NCBI GenBank assembly: GCA_003586115.2
Contig: QVOM02000126.1
Location: 3,949,699 to 4,013,698 of the forward strand
Direction of reading: 5' to 3'
Origin: Salvator merianae
Lineage: Eukaryota > Chordata > Lepidosauria > Squamata > Teiidae
DNA: 64,000 bases
The notes beneath the pieces are model-generated. The model did no database searches, had not been told where the DNA came from, and saw only the letters and a list, made by a program, of their open reading frames with translations. Position 1 is the stretch's first letter, and each line of letters starts with the position of its first letter. The translations under genes and the position numbers were made by a program. This document shows, in pieces, positions 10,464 to 21,185 of the stretch.

Positions 10464-11064
10464 GGGCCTTTTTGCACTGTAGCAGTAGACCGTTCCAGTC
10501 CGCTCGCTAGAACGGAGCGTTCGCACTGCCGCGGGCGCGCGCCTCACCCGATCCGAACCACTCCGTACCCGATTTGAACCCAAAGCTGGATAAGGCAAGA
10601 CAACAAAAAAGATGTCTTCATCCCAACCTGCGCGATGGAGCGAAGATCGGGCATGGTGCTTTCACACTGTTTGCCTTGGCGTCGGGCGTGGCTGTTTCGG
10701 CTACGCATGCGCGGTCCTCTGCTTCGCATCCAGGGTGCGAGGTTTCTGTACCCCGCTCCGCTGCTTCGTAACCTGGTACGATACTTCGTACCCGGGATAG
10801 CCCTTTCGGCTGAGTAACCGAGCTGCCGGTACGAAGCTGGCTTTGTAACCAGCCCTCTGGGTAAAAAGTAGGTGCGAAGTGGGTACGAAGCGGGTGCGAA
10901 GTGGGTACCGAACTAGTGGCTACCATTCGCACTGTTCCCTCTGCTAGTCGGCTTCGGGTTCGTTCCTCTGGCTGGGAGTGTGAATGGCACCGAGCGTTCC
11001 CCAACCTCTCCGGTTCGAAGCTAACTACTGGGAACGGTCTACCGAGCTCAGTGCGAAAAGGCCC
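10464..11064 (+). mobile_element. family B CpG-rich MITE, complete
   Basis: Ends GGGCCTTTTTGCACTGTAGC and GCTCAGTGCGAAAAGGCCC, flanked by TAT on both sides (10461-10463, 11065-11067). Length 601 bp against 598 for its inverted partner at 7685. CpG-rich with GTACGAAG repeats. The frame at 10618-11004 (-) is a composition artefact. Confidence 0.9.
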
Positions 11065-11067
11065 TAT

Positions 11068-11401
11068 GTCACTGTAGTATCATTACTCTTCCTCCTTTCC
11101 CAACTCGCATTTTAGGATTTGGTTTCTTCCTGAAACAACCTGATATATCTGGTTCTATGATTTGAGATCTGTTTGAATTAAACCCTCATTTTATCCAGTT
11201 GCTTTTTGAAACCAGATCTTCGGATTGGTTATAATATTCATATGTCCTTCTGCTCCTTTGTGATGGCAGGCAAGTCTTATCTGAGAAAGAAGTGCTTGGC
11301 AGCAGCACAATCCATCCTCCATTGCACACATTGTCACAGAGGTGCCCTCAGAGCTCTTTATTCAGTCCTTCAGAAAGGATGCTATCTTGGATTCCTGGGA
11401 C
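11068..11401. other. unassigned sequence
   Basis: No recognised repeat or gene. Confidence 0.4.
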
Positions 11402-11510
11402 AGGTGTAGGGTACAACATTTTTATTTTATTTTATTTTATTTATGCTATTATTTATTTATATTTCTATTCCCAGAGGTCTCAGGGCAGGTGACAGTATGC
11501 AGCTTTGGTT
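11402..11510 (-). mobile_element. LINE 3' tail, antisense, with (TTTTA)n
   Basis: A (TTTTA)n run at about 11417-11441 is followed by CTATTCCCAGAGGTCTCAGG and GCAGGTGACA. This is the reverse complement of a common reptile LINE 3' end; similar tails lie at 21706 and 42400. Confidence 0.55.
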
Positions 11511-11639
11511 GAAGGAAATGCCCCGTGTTGCCCTGTTTTACACATGTGAATGAACGTAGCTTTAGATCACACAACTGCCTACAGCACATATATCTATTGG
11601 TAATTTACACCTGCCTGGCCATTAAGATCAGAAGGGGAG

Positions 11640-11945
11640 GTTGAAATTCCACCACCAATCAGAAGTGCAAGGGTGACGGCATGTATGGGGGGGACTTTTC
11701 TGTGGCAGCCCCCATGTATTGGAACAGCTTCGAACGCTAATGCCACACGGTTTTCAGTATCTGCTTAGAATATATCTCTTCACCCAGACCTTTGATTCTT
11801 AGCTTCCTCTGAATGAGGGAAGAGTTATATTTTAAGCATCTTTTATTCTGTTTTATTGGTTTGTTTTTACTGAATGCTGTTTCCCACCCTGGGACATTTG
11901 GGTAAAGAGTCGGATACAAATACTTGGATAAATAAACATAAAGAA
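11640..11945 (+). mobile_element. L2-like LINE 3' end
   Basis: TCTGTGGCAGCCCCCATG and TTGGAACAGCTTCG recall the 'SVAAPRLWNSLP' C-terminal segment of L2-type LINEs. The 3' tail CCCACCCTGGGACATTTGGG, GATACAAATA and an A-rich (AAATA)n end follow. Strongly diverged and without an intact frame. Confidence 0.6.
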
Positions 11946-12625
11946 AAATAAATAAATGAAATAATTATCCGTCTCCCTTAAAAGTCGTGAGCAATTCTGA
12001 AATAAGGATGTGACAGACACACAGAAAAAAAATGTTTGCAATTTTAACAAGATGAATGGTATCAAAAACAAGCATGCAGCAAATGCATGCACGCAAAGTC
12101 ACAGGTTTACACTTATCATAGTATCTATCCACCCACCCCAAACATATCAGATTTCCAATGCTGACAAAAAGGGGTAAATTAATGCTCCTCAGGAAAACAT
12201 CTGTCGGGATTGGATTTCTGAGAAAGACTTCCCGTGCTTATATCTCAAACTGTTTTTAAAAGATCTATTTTTTTTAAGAAATAACCCTGCTATTGGTTTA
12301 AAGTCCTGCTGTTAAAAGTTGTTTCCATGAGAACAGGCACTGCAGCTAGAAACAGCACTGAAAAATAGCTGAGGCAAAAAGCTGAAATAATGTCATATAC
12401 AGTAAAAGAATCAAGACTAAATGCTCTGCTGAACATTTTTGTGGTCTTGGTTGTATATCCAATAGAACCAAGTGTTATAGTTTTTCCAAGATCCAATGAT
12501 TTGGGACTGGAGAGCCAGAAAATTGATTTCAGAAATTGTTCCAGAAAATCAATTATTTGAAGGTTGCAATTGCACGTAATCTTTGCAATAATCTGCTCTT
12601 TCCTGAAGGTGCTCTTGATAACTTT
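11946..12625. other. unassigned sequence
   Basis: No recognised repeat or gene. The minus-strand frame 12290-12646 shows no family resemblance. Confidence 0.4.
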
Positions 12626-12812
12626 GGGCCTTTTCACACTTTCCACCTTGGAATAGGATAATTATCCTGTTCTAAGGTAGAACAGATCCTGCAGCGCGAA
12701 AGCCATTCGCACAGTGAGGCAACAGGTTACCAGCATCACGGTGCAAATGTAGTGCAGATGCACTTAGTGAGGGTCTGAACGCTCAATAGTAGTGTAAAAT
12801 GCGAAAAGGCCC
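12626..12812 (-). mobile_element. family A MITE, short internal-deletion form (187 bp)
   Basis: Both termini are present (GGGCCTTTTCACACTTTCC; AATGCGAAAAGGCCC) with the terminal hairpin next to the left one (CTTGGAATAGGATAATTATCC and partner) and a degenerate H1 hairpin next to the right. The middle modules are missing, so this is a deletion derivative. Flanks TTT and TAA do not match. Confidence 0.75.
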
Positions 12813-13149
12813 TAAGTCTATAGCACAGACAACCCGGCACAACAGGTATTTGAGAGCAAGTACATTTGTAGATTCTAGGGTCCTGTTCCCAGCTGGGCCC
12901 ACATGATGGGACAAGCCCCATTGCGCATGCACGATCGCGTGATCACGCATGCGCGATGGGTACATTGTACGCAAGATGGCTGCCACCATGCAAGTAAGTG
13001 CGAATGCAACCTATGAGCTTCAGGTAAGGTTGCAGACTACTATTTAGTTTAATGAAGCTGGTTTCCAGTCACTTCAGCCATCTTCCATTGCAGACACACT
13101 TGGATAGCAAGCATTCCCAATGCTTCTAGGCCAAAGTGTGAATAGGACC
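12813..13149 (-). mobile_element. A-long MITE, right-hand part
   Basis: Shares GCGCATGCACGATCGCG-type modules, TGAGCTTCAGGTAAGGTTGC and AAGCATTCCCAATGCTT with 43583-44408 in opposite orientation. Ends AAAGTGTGAATAGGACC. The left end was not found. Confidence 0.6.
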
Positions 13150-13892
13150 ATACTATTCCAGTTTACTGTACCACACTGGCTCCATGCACCATTCCTTAAC
13201 AACACTCTGGATCAATGCACCAACCCTGGTTGACTGCATCGCTCCCATAATAGCCAGAGTTAAGAGAATCCATGAATTGGCTGCAAGGGAAGCCACTAAA
13301 ATAGAATGACATCCACATAATTTGAACAGGGAACCAAGGACTATTCTTCAGCAGTACCTGGAATCCCCTCTTCAAAAATAAACCAAACAAACCATCAACA
13401 GCAGAGGAAACACACATTAGCCCCCACATTAAGGATTATGCTAATGGACAACAGCCAGGAACAGACCAATGACACATTGTTAACAACTACACCATTAAGG
13501 AACTGGAAGCAGTTGTAAGATCCAAATAACTTAATAAATTCAAGTACACTTTGTGCAAAGGTTTGTTCAAACGCTTGCAGAAAATGCAGGCTGCCCTGAC
13601 AATGTTCCAGAACATTTCACAATTGCAAATTTTGCAATAAGTGAATTTCACAAGACTTTTACGTGATTGTAGAGGAAACATTGTGAAGCATGAATGGGTC
13701 TTAGACTTTCTGTTCCTTGAAAACTTGAAACAGGTGTTGCTTTTTATTTCTTTACTGCCCTTTACACCTGAGATACTTTCCCAGAATGCCTTTAGGTAAC
13801 TCCCAAACCATATTCCATTCAGACCTCTCCTCAGATCTCATCTTTACCTGCAAGTCTTTGGAAGTCCTGGAAGTCTTCATGATTAGCTGATC
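13150..13892. other. unassigned sequence
   Basis: No recognised repeat or gene. Confidence 0.4.
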
Positions 13893-13990
13893 CAGTGCTT
13901 CCAGATTTTGGACTCAAGCTCCCATCATTCCTGACCCTTGACCATTTTGGCTAAGGCGGATGGAAGTTACAGTCTAGCATCTTTGGTCTG
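13893..13990. repeat. dispersed palindromic repeat
   Basis: CTCAAGCTCCCATCATTCC, CCTTGACCATTTTGGCTAAG and GGATGGAAGTTACAGTC match the two arms and loop of a repeat very common in lizard genomes ('aactcccatcatccctgacc...gatgggagttgtagtcc'). The two arms are inverted and imperfect. Confidence 0.6.
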
Positions 13991-13997
13991 TGTCTGT

Positions 13998-14565
13998 GGG
14001 TCTTTTCATACTTGACAGTAGACTGAACCACGGTCCGGTCTGTGCCTCTCCCTTCTGCACCCTGGTGTGGGCTAAGGGAGGCTTCGCTCCCTTCTAGTAC
14101 ACTCCACCCACACAGGATGGAGCATAGACCAGACTATGATGCCCCAAATGGTGTCCTAGTCCTCTTACTAGTAGACCTCTTTTTTGAGGTCTACCAGTGT
14201 ACTGGGGAGTGGTATACTGAGCCACGGAGGTATGTGGACAGCATGTCTTGGTGGTTTGGTATACAATGGGGGACCCATTTCAGTGGTGCAACAAAGTATA
14301 CCAATGGAATGGAGCCTTCAGGAGCTCTGAAGACCAGGAATTTTAATCCCTGGCTTTTGTAATATTCGGAGGCCCCCTGCACCGGATCTGAAGTTGCCAT
14401 AAGCTTTGGAGCAGGTGCAGGAGCTGGCATGGAACAGCCTGTTCCAGTGATGACAGCCTTTTGCCCTCCAGGAGCAATCCATCCCAGCTCGGGACAGATT
14501 GCTTATTCTGGTGCAGGGCAGCCCACCGTGTACCAGAATAGCAGCCGTAAGGTGCAGATATGACC
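13998..14565. mobile_element. GGGCC-end MITE, degenerate, ~568 bp
   Basis: Starts GGGTCTTTTCATACTTGAC after TGT and appears to end AAGGTGCAGATATGACC before TGG. Internal inverted segments include GTAGACCTC...GAGGTCTACCAG. Partly related to 5711 and 29966. Boundaries are tentative. Confidence 0.5.
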
Positions 14566-15182
14566 TGGGTCTGTTTTGTATTCAGGCACTCCGTCCATAT
14601 TGCAGAAGATGTAGCAAATGGAAAGAATTACCACCCAATACCACCGTGGCAAAGCAAGCAAGCTCAGAGCTCACTTTTTGCTTACACGCCCTGTTGTGCT
14701 GTTCTGACTTCTTCTTATGCTTGAACACATCAGGGGGCCCAGGGAGCAGTTCCTGTCACTTCAAGAGACGCAGTGCTTGCAAGCAGCCCCTCTTTCACGT
14801 AGAATGGGAAGCGTGCAGGTTGTACACTCTCCCCAGTGCCCTCACTGGCAAAATATCAAAGCCACATTTCCAGCTAGAACTGTTCTGGGGCGCATGGAAA
14901 ATGGCCAGCTAAGTAGGCCATTTTGTACGCCTCCCAAAACAGGACTATGTTATTCACACTGAAGGAACCAAAACAAGTAAGTCTGCACATTGCAGCAGTG
15001 CAGCTACAGAGTGGAGAAAAACCCACGAGAGTCTCCCATGGCTGATAACAGCACTTTTGGTGGGATGTTTGCTTGATAGGCACAACTTTGAGTGTCTACA
15101 TAGTATCACGAAAGTGATGTGCAGATCCTGCCTAAGTTCTCTCTCTCTCTCACCTACGTTGACCCTTTCCTAACCTGTCTTA
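14566..15182. other. unassigned sequence
   Basis: No repeat recognised and no supported gene. The plus frame 14499-14912 starts inside the preceding element and carries no known domain. Confidence 0.4.
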
Positions 15183-15642
15183 GGGCCTGTTTGCACTTTA
15201 GTGCTAGTGAGAGATCAGACACTCTCTAGCATAGTGTGTCTGCATTTTGTCGAGGCCCTAGTGATCAAGAGTGTCTGCAGCCGCTCCCGATAACTACTAG
15301 CTGCGGACAACAAAATTGTTGTCCACAGCTGTACTGGGAGCAACTGGACTGCTCCAATATGCAGTGTTTGCACCTAATTCCAGGTGTGAACACTGCAGTT
15401 ATGTGGCTCAGGATGGCTGTGGCTGCATAGTCGTGCAGTGCATCCCCGGTCACCATGGCTGTGACCAGATGTTTCTGTTGCCACTGTCATGGCAGGTGGC
15501 CAGCATTCGCACTGCAAGTACTGGAAGTCCATTTCCAGGCTATTCCAGCCCTCACAGTGCAGCTGACCACTGCACTGTGGGGACTGTTCCACCTTAGAAT
15601 AGGATAATTATCCCATTCTATGGTGGAAAGTGTGAACAGCCC
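15183..15642 (+). mobile_element. family A multi-hairpin MITE, complete
   Basis: Ends GGGCCTGTTTGCACTTTAG and GAAAGTGTGAACAGCCC. Hairpins in order: H1 near 15203-15232; AGCTGCGGACAACAA at 15299-15313 pairing with 15316-15330 (14 of 15); TGCAGTGTTTGCACCT at 15360-15375 pairing with 15382-15397 (14 of 16); and the terminal hairpin TTCCACCTTAGAATAGG at about 15588-15629. Flanks TTA and ATA match at two of three positions. Confidence 0.9.
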
Positions 15643-15846
15643 ATAGCCTCTACAGGCGGACCTGGGAGTAAATTCATTGAACACATTTCTGGGCAAAAGT
15701 ATTAACCTTGTAAGACTCTCTGCACACAGACAGACCACTTTGCAAAAAAGAGATTGATCATTTTTTAATTGGTAGTTCATTGCTTTGAGCTACCACAGCA
15801 TTGCACAGTAAGATCTATAGTGACTTTAAAAAAATAATTACTTATG

Positions 15847-16012
15847 CCCTGGGAGAGTCCCTAGTTCAGCACTTGAGCCAATGCCTGGAAAGCAGAGGGT
15901 CGCAAGTTTGATTCCTAGCTTCTTCCTGGAAGAAGATAATGGCAGAACCATTTCTTTATCTCCCAAACGTTATGTGGTCACCACAAGTCAGTCCTGATTT
16001 GACAGTACCAAA
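15847..16012 (+). mobile_element. tRNA-derived SINE, diverged
   Basis: CTAGTTCAGCACTTGAG (A box region), AGTTTGATTCC (B box), then CTGGAAGAAGATAATGGC and CAGTCCTGATTTGACAG, collinear with the SINE at 4511. Ends in an A-rich tract. Confidence 0.65.
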
Positions 16013-16373
16013 AAAACAAGAACGTGTTCTACACTGAACACTGAAAGCAGAATATATTGGGCTGCTGAAGATTGTGTCTCCATGTGCTGTTGGTGGTAAA
16101 CTGGCAGTTTCATCAGGACACAGTATGAACACCTGGTGCCAGGATGCCTGAATGGACATTCAATGCACTCCAGCACATAATCTCAAGAAGTTGACCAAAT
16201 GGCAGCTGGAAGTGACTGGTGGTGCGTGAACACTGCTGACTGAGACCCTAATGGAACTCATGGTATTCTGGGAACAACAAAAAGTGAAGGGTGAACAAGA
16301 GTGACGCTGGTTCCTCATCGAATAGTGTATTGCTGTGTATGTAGCGACAGCTTGAGAAAGATTTGAGTAACAG
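16013..16373. other. unassigned sequence
   Basis: No recognised repeat or gene. Confidence 0.4.
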
Positions 16374-16615
16374 ACATAAGAACATAAGAGGAGCCCTGCT
16401 GGATCAGGCCACAGCCCATCTAGTCCAGCATCCTGTCTCTCACAGTGGCCCACCAATTGCTTCTGGGCATTCTCAAGCAGAATATAAAGGCAAAACCTTC
16501 ACCTGCTCTCGACTCCCTGCAAATGGCTTTTAGAGGCCTCCTGTCTGTCTCTCCAACCTGGAGGCAGTATCTAGGTATCCATTCTAGCAGCCATTGATAC
16601 ATCTGTCCTCTAGAA
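16374..16615 (-). mobile_element. CR1-type LINE 3' end
   Basis: Reverse complement of the CR1 tail: CATAAGAACATAAGAGG, GCCCTGCTGGATCAGGCC, CACCAATTGCTTCTGGGC, ACCTTCACCTGCTCTCGAC and TCCAACCTGGAGGCAGTA. The 3' end is at the left. It forms an inverted pair with 17299-17516. Confidence 0.9.
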
Positions 16616-17298
16616 ACCCCACAAGATCTCTCATGGCAAAAAAAATCACGGTGTAGATAATACTTGAAGAGGTGAGGGGTAGGGGAGAGGAAAAAAGAAA
16701 GAGAACAGGCTCAGATCCTGCTCTTGTGCCCCAAGCTCAACGGCAGAGACTGGGGGCAGGGGGGAGAGAAAGAAAGAGGGGGGAACCATTAAATGCTATT
16801 GAGTAAAGCAGCGGCAGCAGTGGCAGCAGCAGCGGCAGCAGCAGCAGTCCATTCAGGCAGCCAAGCCATGGTTTACCCCTTCTAATCCATCCCGAACAAC
16901 CAAGGTGCTCCGGCCTCCTCCCCTCCATCCCCGGGAACCCTCAGCCTGTCACTGTGGTACAGGAACCAATGGGGAGAGCGTGGCTTCAGCTTGCTCCCCC
17001 AGCCGTTCCTGCCCATTAGCCGTGACCTCCATCTGTCCCTCCTTCCTTGTTTGCTCACTCACCTGCCTGCCTTTGCCTTCTCATTTGCCACCACTGGGAA
17101 GAGCTGAAGAGGTGAATAGGGGAAAGGGAAAAAGGGGCTGCCTGATTGGATGAGGGCGAGGGCGGGGGTAAGAGGCAAGTGAGCAACAACTGTGGATACT
17201 GCTTCTGCTCCCACTGCTTTCCTCACCAGCATTTAACAGTTTCCCCCTCTTTCTCTCTCCTCCTTCTCCCCTCTCCCCCCAGCCTGCTGCTGATAAGG
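16616..17298. other. unassigned sequence between inverted CR1 tails
   Basis: GC-moderate sequence with a CAG/CGG repeat at 16809-16848. No gene recognised. The proline/serine-rich frames here reflect composition. Confidence 0.4.
16809..16848. repeat. imperfect (CAG)n/(CGG)n trinucleotide repeat
   Basis: About 13 units of GCAGCGGCAGCAGTGGCAGC type. Confidence 0.85.
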
Positions 17299-17516
17299 AT
17301 GGATGCCTAGGTACTGCCTCCAGGTTGGAAAGACAGGCAGGATGTCTGTGAAACCATTTGCGGGGAGTCAAGAGCAGGTGAAGGTTTTGCCTTTATATTC
17401 TGCTTGAGAATGTCCAGAAGCAATTGGTGGGCCACTGTGTGAAACAGAATGCTGGACTAGATGGGCCGTGGCCTGATCCAGCAAGGCTCCTCTTATGTTC
17501 TTACGTTCTTATGTTT
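17299..17516 (+). mobile_element. CR1-type LINE 3' end
   Basis: Sense tail: GGATGCCTAGGTACTGCC, CAGGTGAAGGTTTTGCC, GAAGCAATTGGTGGGCC, GGCCTGATCCAGCAAGG and a TTATGTTCTTACG repeat end. Confidence 0.9.
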
Positions 17517-17519
17517 ATT

Positions 17520-17617
17520 ACGGCCATGCAGTGCGGATGGTGTCTGCGCTGTGTGGCCAACACCACCGTAGAACAGGATAATTATCCTGTTCTACAGTGG
17601 TAAGTATGAAAATGCCC
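17520..17617 (+). mobile_element. family A MITE, right-terminal fragment
   Basis: A perfect 28-bp palindrome at 17568-17595 (GTAGAACAGGATAA and its complement) next to the terminus GTATGAAAATGCCC. It abuts the CR1 tail. Confidence 0.75.
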
Positions 17618-19065
17618 TTTCTGTTTCAAAGGTCAATTTGCAGCATGCTCCACAAAAACAGAAGCTCATGTAAGCTTTGGAGCAATGCAGGGTGACTCGG
17701 GGCCTGTCCCAGATCAGACTGTCCAAGTGCGGACTGCCTTGTTCCAGAACAGCTGGGCCACCCCAGTTGGGAACCATTCCAATAGTAGGTCCAGCTGGAG
17801 TGGTCCAGCCCAGGTAGCTGTCGAAACACCCCTTCCTTCAGTATTAAGCATTCCCGTTTCACTTTAACACATTTTCCCTAACATTAAAAGCCTATTAGTT
17901 GCTTAACATGAGTTTTGCTTTGAGTAGTGACCTGCCTAAAAGTGGAACTCTCACCTTACACGGGGCCCTACTGCATAAATACTGCTATTTGATGGTTTAA
18001 CACGTTCCCACGCATTAGAAATCCTACCCCAAAAGTCCTCCCCACAACTCCCAGACGTGAGAAACCTTCTGATACGCAGTCCGAATGCCAGTTTTCAGGT
18101 AAGAGAGCCCTACTACAGCTTGTAATAGATGCAATTTCTTGCAATCACAGAATGTTCCTGACCTTTTGCTGGTCATAAAGCAAATGTACCTTTCCCTGTG
18201 TCAAGTAACATCAAATTTCCTCTCCTGTTGACTCAGAGAATGAAGTTTTACATCATCCAGGCTAATAGGATATATGAGCAAAGTATTTGATTAGAATGTC
18301 GTTCAAGACTTTAATGGCCATCAAACCTCTGCCTCAATTTTCTTTTCTGGTGTTTTTTTTTTTTTTTTTTTATCTCTTCTTCTACCCCATGCACGTACGA
18401 AGATGCAGAGACAACCAAATAGGCATGGGGCTTGCTGGGTATTCCAATCATGTCCTTGTGCCCTGATGTTGTTTTTTTCTCTGTCACTAGTGGAATCTGC
18501 TTGTCAACCGCCTTGTTCATTTCTTCAGCTGATGACTTTCTGCAATGATGTTCAGCGTACTAGTCTGATAGTTAAAGTGCTTGCTATAGTGACAGCAAAA
18601 GCAAGCCTGTAGCCCATTTACATGAAGAAAAATCTAGCAATGTTGGAGGCTCATACTGTATTTAATACTTAGGCTAGATCTAAACAGAGACTGGATGAAT
18701 GGAGAAGGACACGTGGGTTTTCCTCTGTCTCAACTCAGGCTTCAACCCCAGGGATGCATTTTGGACCACGGTGATGAATGGTCACTCCAGGGCCATCAGT
18801 GTGTGAGCCAAACCTCAGTGACTCTATAGAACTCATGGAAAGGCAAACACAGATGGAATTGTAACCCACAGCATCCCAAAATGCTCCCACAGCATCCCAA
18901 AATGGCCACCTAGACTGGTTTTTACAGGTCCACCAGCATTCCATGGGCAGCTAGATTGGCCCAGGAAAGTGTGTGGAAGGGTGCACTCCTCCGCGTTCCG
19001 GTCTAACAGCCATATTTAGCTTTTTGTGTTATGATGCCAGATAGCAGGAGCAGGAGCAGAAGTCA
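17618..19065. other. mostly unassigned sequence
   Basis: Holds a poly(T) run at about 18352-18371 and a short tandem repeat at 18865-18904. No repeat family or gene recognised otherwise. Confidence 0.4.
18865..18904. repeat. 21-bp tandem duplication
   Basis: CCCACAGCATCCCAAAATG occurs at 18865 and again at 18886. Confidence 0.85.
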
Positions 19066-19835
19066 GAACATAAGAGGAACACTGATGGACTGGGTCACAG
19101 TCCATCTAGTCCAGCATCCTGTCTCACGCAGGGGCTCATCAATGGCTTCTGGACATTCCTAAGCAGAAGACAAAGGCAAAACTTTCACCTGCTCTCAGTT
19201 TCCTGCAAATAGTCTTTAGATGCCTCCTGCCTGACTCTTCAAGCTGCAGATGGTACCTGGGCATCCGTTCTAGTAGCCATTGATACACGCATCCTCCATG
19301 AATTGGTCTAACCCTTTCTTAAATCTGTCCAGGCTGATTGCTATCACCACCTCTTCTGGTAGTACAGTCCATAGACCGATGATTGTGTGAAAAATACTTC
19401 CCCTTATTGCTCCTAACTTTCCTGCTCATCAGCTACATAAAGTCCCCCTTGCTTCTAGTGTTGCACAATAAAGAAAAGAATTTTTCTCTATCCACCTTTT
19501 CCACATCATGCATGATTTTATATACTTCAATCAGCTTCCCTCTTAAATGCTATATTTCAAGGCTGAAGAGCTCTAGACATCGCAGCCTGATTTCGTAAGG
19601 AAGGTGTTCCAGTTCCCTGATCATTCTGGTTGCCCTTTTCTGCAGTTTTTCCAGTTCCACAATATCCTTTCTGAGGTACATGACTAGAATTGTGTACAAT
19701 ATTCCAAGTGTGGTCTCACTATAGATTTATAAAGAGGCACAACGACACTTGCCAAATTGTTTTCTATTTCCTTCCTAGTTACTACTAGTGTTGAATTTGC
19801 TTTTTTAACTGCTGCTGTGCACTCAGTGACACCTT
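19066..19835 (-). pseudogene. CR1-type LINE, 3' ~770 bp, antisense
   Basis: The tail (CATAAGAGGAACACTG..., at left) continues into the C-terminal reverse transcriptase region: GTGTACAATATTCCAAGTGTG (cf. the sense VRPHLEYCVQFW segment), GAATTTGCTTTTTTAACTGC. No intact frame remains. The 5' side ends at about 19835, where a family B element begins. Confidence 0.85.
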
Positions 19836-19839
19836 GTGT

Positions 19840-20650
19840 GTTTTTGCACTTACTATAGTAGAATGTTCTAACTAGCAGGGTTCGGGCTGGTCAGGATCAA
19901 GTATGGTGAGGAGTATTCACACTATTCACACTGGGCCTTTTCGCACTATGGCGGTGGAACGTTCTTGTCCATTCGCTGGAACGGAGCTTTTGCACCGCCG
20001 CGGGCACGCGCCGCGCCCGATCCCAACCACATTGTACCCGATTCGTACCTGATCCTGGGTAAGGCTAGACAAGTAAAAGCTTGTCTTCATTCCGACCTGC
20101 GTGATGGAGCGAAGATCAGGCACGGTGCTTTCGCACTCCCGTTGGCGTTTGAAATGGCGGCTGGGCATGGCTGGCGCAGCTGTGCATGCGTGGTCCGAAG
20201 CTTCGTACCCTGGTCTGATGCTGTGTACCCCGGTCCGCTGCTTCGTGCCTGGGATAGCCCTTTGGGCATGGCAGCCTAGCTGCCGTTACAAAGCTGGCTC
20301 CATAAGGAGCCCTCTGGTTACGAAGCGGAGCTCGATGGTACGGAGTGCGGTACGGAACTAGTGGCTGCCATTCGCACTGTTCCCTCTGCTGGTTGGCTTC
20401 GGGTCCGTTCCTCTGGCTGGGAGTGCGAATGGCAGCCAGCGTTCTCCAACCTCTCCGGTCCGAAGCCAACTACTGGGAATGGACTACGGAGCTCAGTGCA
20501 AAAAGGCCCACTGTCAGCGCTGGAACACTGAAAGTGCACTGTGGATGAAAGTGCACTAATCAGGTAGGTGGTCTTAGAACCAGAGGAGCCATGCGCAGAG
20601 ATGTGTCCGGAAGGGCTGCCAGGTTCCAAACCCCAAAGTTCGAACCTAAT
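19840..20650 (+). mobile_element. family B MITE, old copy split by a younger family B copy
   Basis: Left part (TTTTTGCACTTACTATAGTA, AACTAGCAGGGTTCGG, GAGGAGTATTCAC) and right part from 20513 (GTCAGCGCTGGAACA, CCCCAAAGTTCGAACC) are collinear with the uninterrupted copy at 32566-33072. The gap between them is exactly the element at 19933-20509 plus one ACT duplication. The right terminus is lost. Confidence 0.8.
19933..20509 (+). mobile_element. family B CpG-rich MITE, complete, nested
   Basis: Ends GGGCCTTTTCGCACTATGG and CTCAGTGCAAAAAGGCCC, flanked by ACT (19930-19932, 20510-20512). Interior CCGCCGCGGGCACGCGCC and GTACCCGATTCGTACC match the other CpG-rich copies. Confidence 0.9.
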
Positions 20651-21115
20651 TAGTGCTCCCCAACCCTACCAGAAGCTCACTATGAGCTCCTGGTAGGGTG
20701 CGTTCGCACCTACCTGTGGTGCCCTGTTCCAGGTTGGTGCGGAACCCAATTGTGCCTGCACGATTGTCCAATTGCGCCTGCGTAATGGCTGACTGCACAG
20801 GCGCAATTGCTGAATCAGGCCTACCCCATCACGTGGGCCTGATTGGGTCTGCACAATGTCCTGATTGGGCCTGCACCAGTGGCGTAGGAAGGGAGGGCGC
20901 GGGGGGCGGACCGCCTCGGGCGGCACATTGTCCCAGGCGGCACATGCAGCCAGCCCCTTCTCTGCCCGCCCGGCATGCAAAGTTTTGCGCGAGTGTGAGT
21001 GGGGCGGCGGCGGGGCCAGGAGGCTGCGTGCGTGGCCCCGGGCGGCAAAAATGTCAGCTACGCCGCTGACCTGCACACTTTGGGGTCTATTCCACCTCAG
21101 AATGGAACAGCAGTA
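20651..21115 (+). mobile_element. A-long MITE, degenerate, interrupted by a hAT-like element
   Basis: A hairpin at about 20663-20698 (CCCTACCAG...AGCTC / GAGCTCCTGGTAGGG) matches the one at 43667-43711. Repeated modules GGGCCTGATTGGGTCTGC follow, then TTCCACCTCAGAATGG at the right. Interrupted at 20877-21068. Outer ends uncertain. Confidence 0.55.
20877..21068. mobile_element. hAT-like MITE, 192 bp
   Basis: Inverted ends CAGTGGCGTAG and CTACGCCGCTG enclose a GC-rich core with GGCGGACCGCCTCGGGCGG. Flanks GCCTGCAC (20869-20876) and ACCTGCAC (21069-21076) agree at 7 of 8 positions, the 8-bp duplication expected of hAT. Confidence 0.8.
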
Positions 21116-21164
21116 GTAAATCAAGCCCTTGTTCCCTTTTTGAGTGCTGTTTTTACCTCTCTGC

Positions 21165-21185
21165 AAAAAAAAAAAAAAAAAAAAA
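21165..21185. repeat. poly(A), 21 bases
   Basis: Uninterrupted A run. No SINE or processed pseudogene is recognisable just upstream. Confidence 0.9.
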
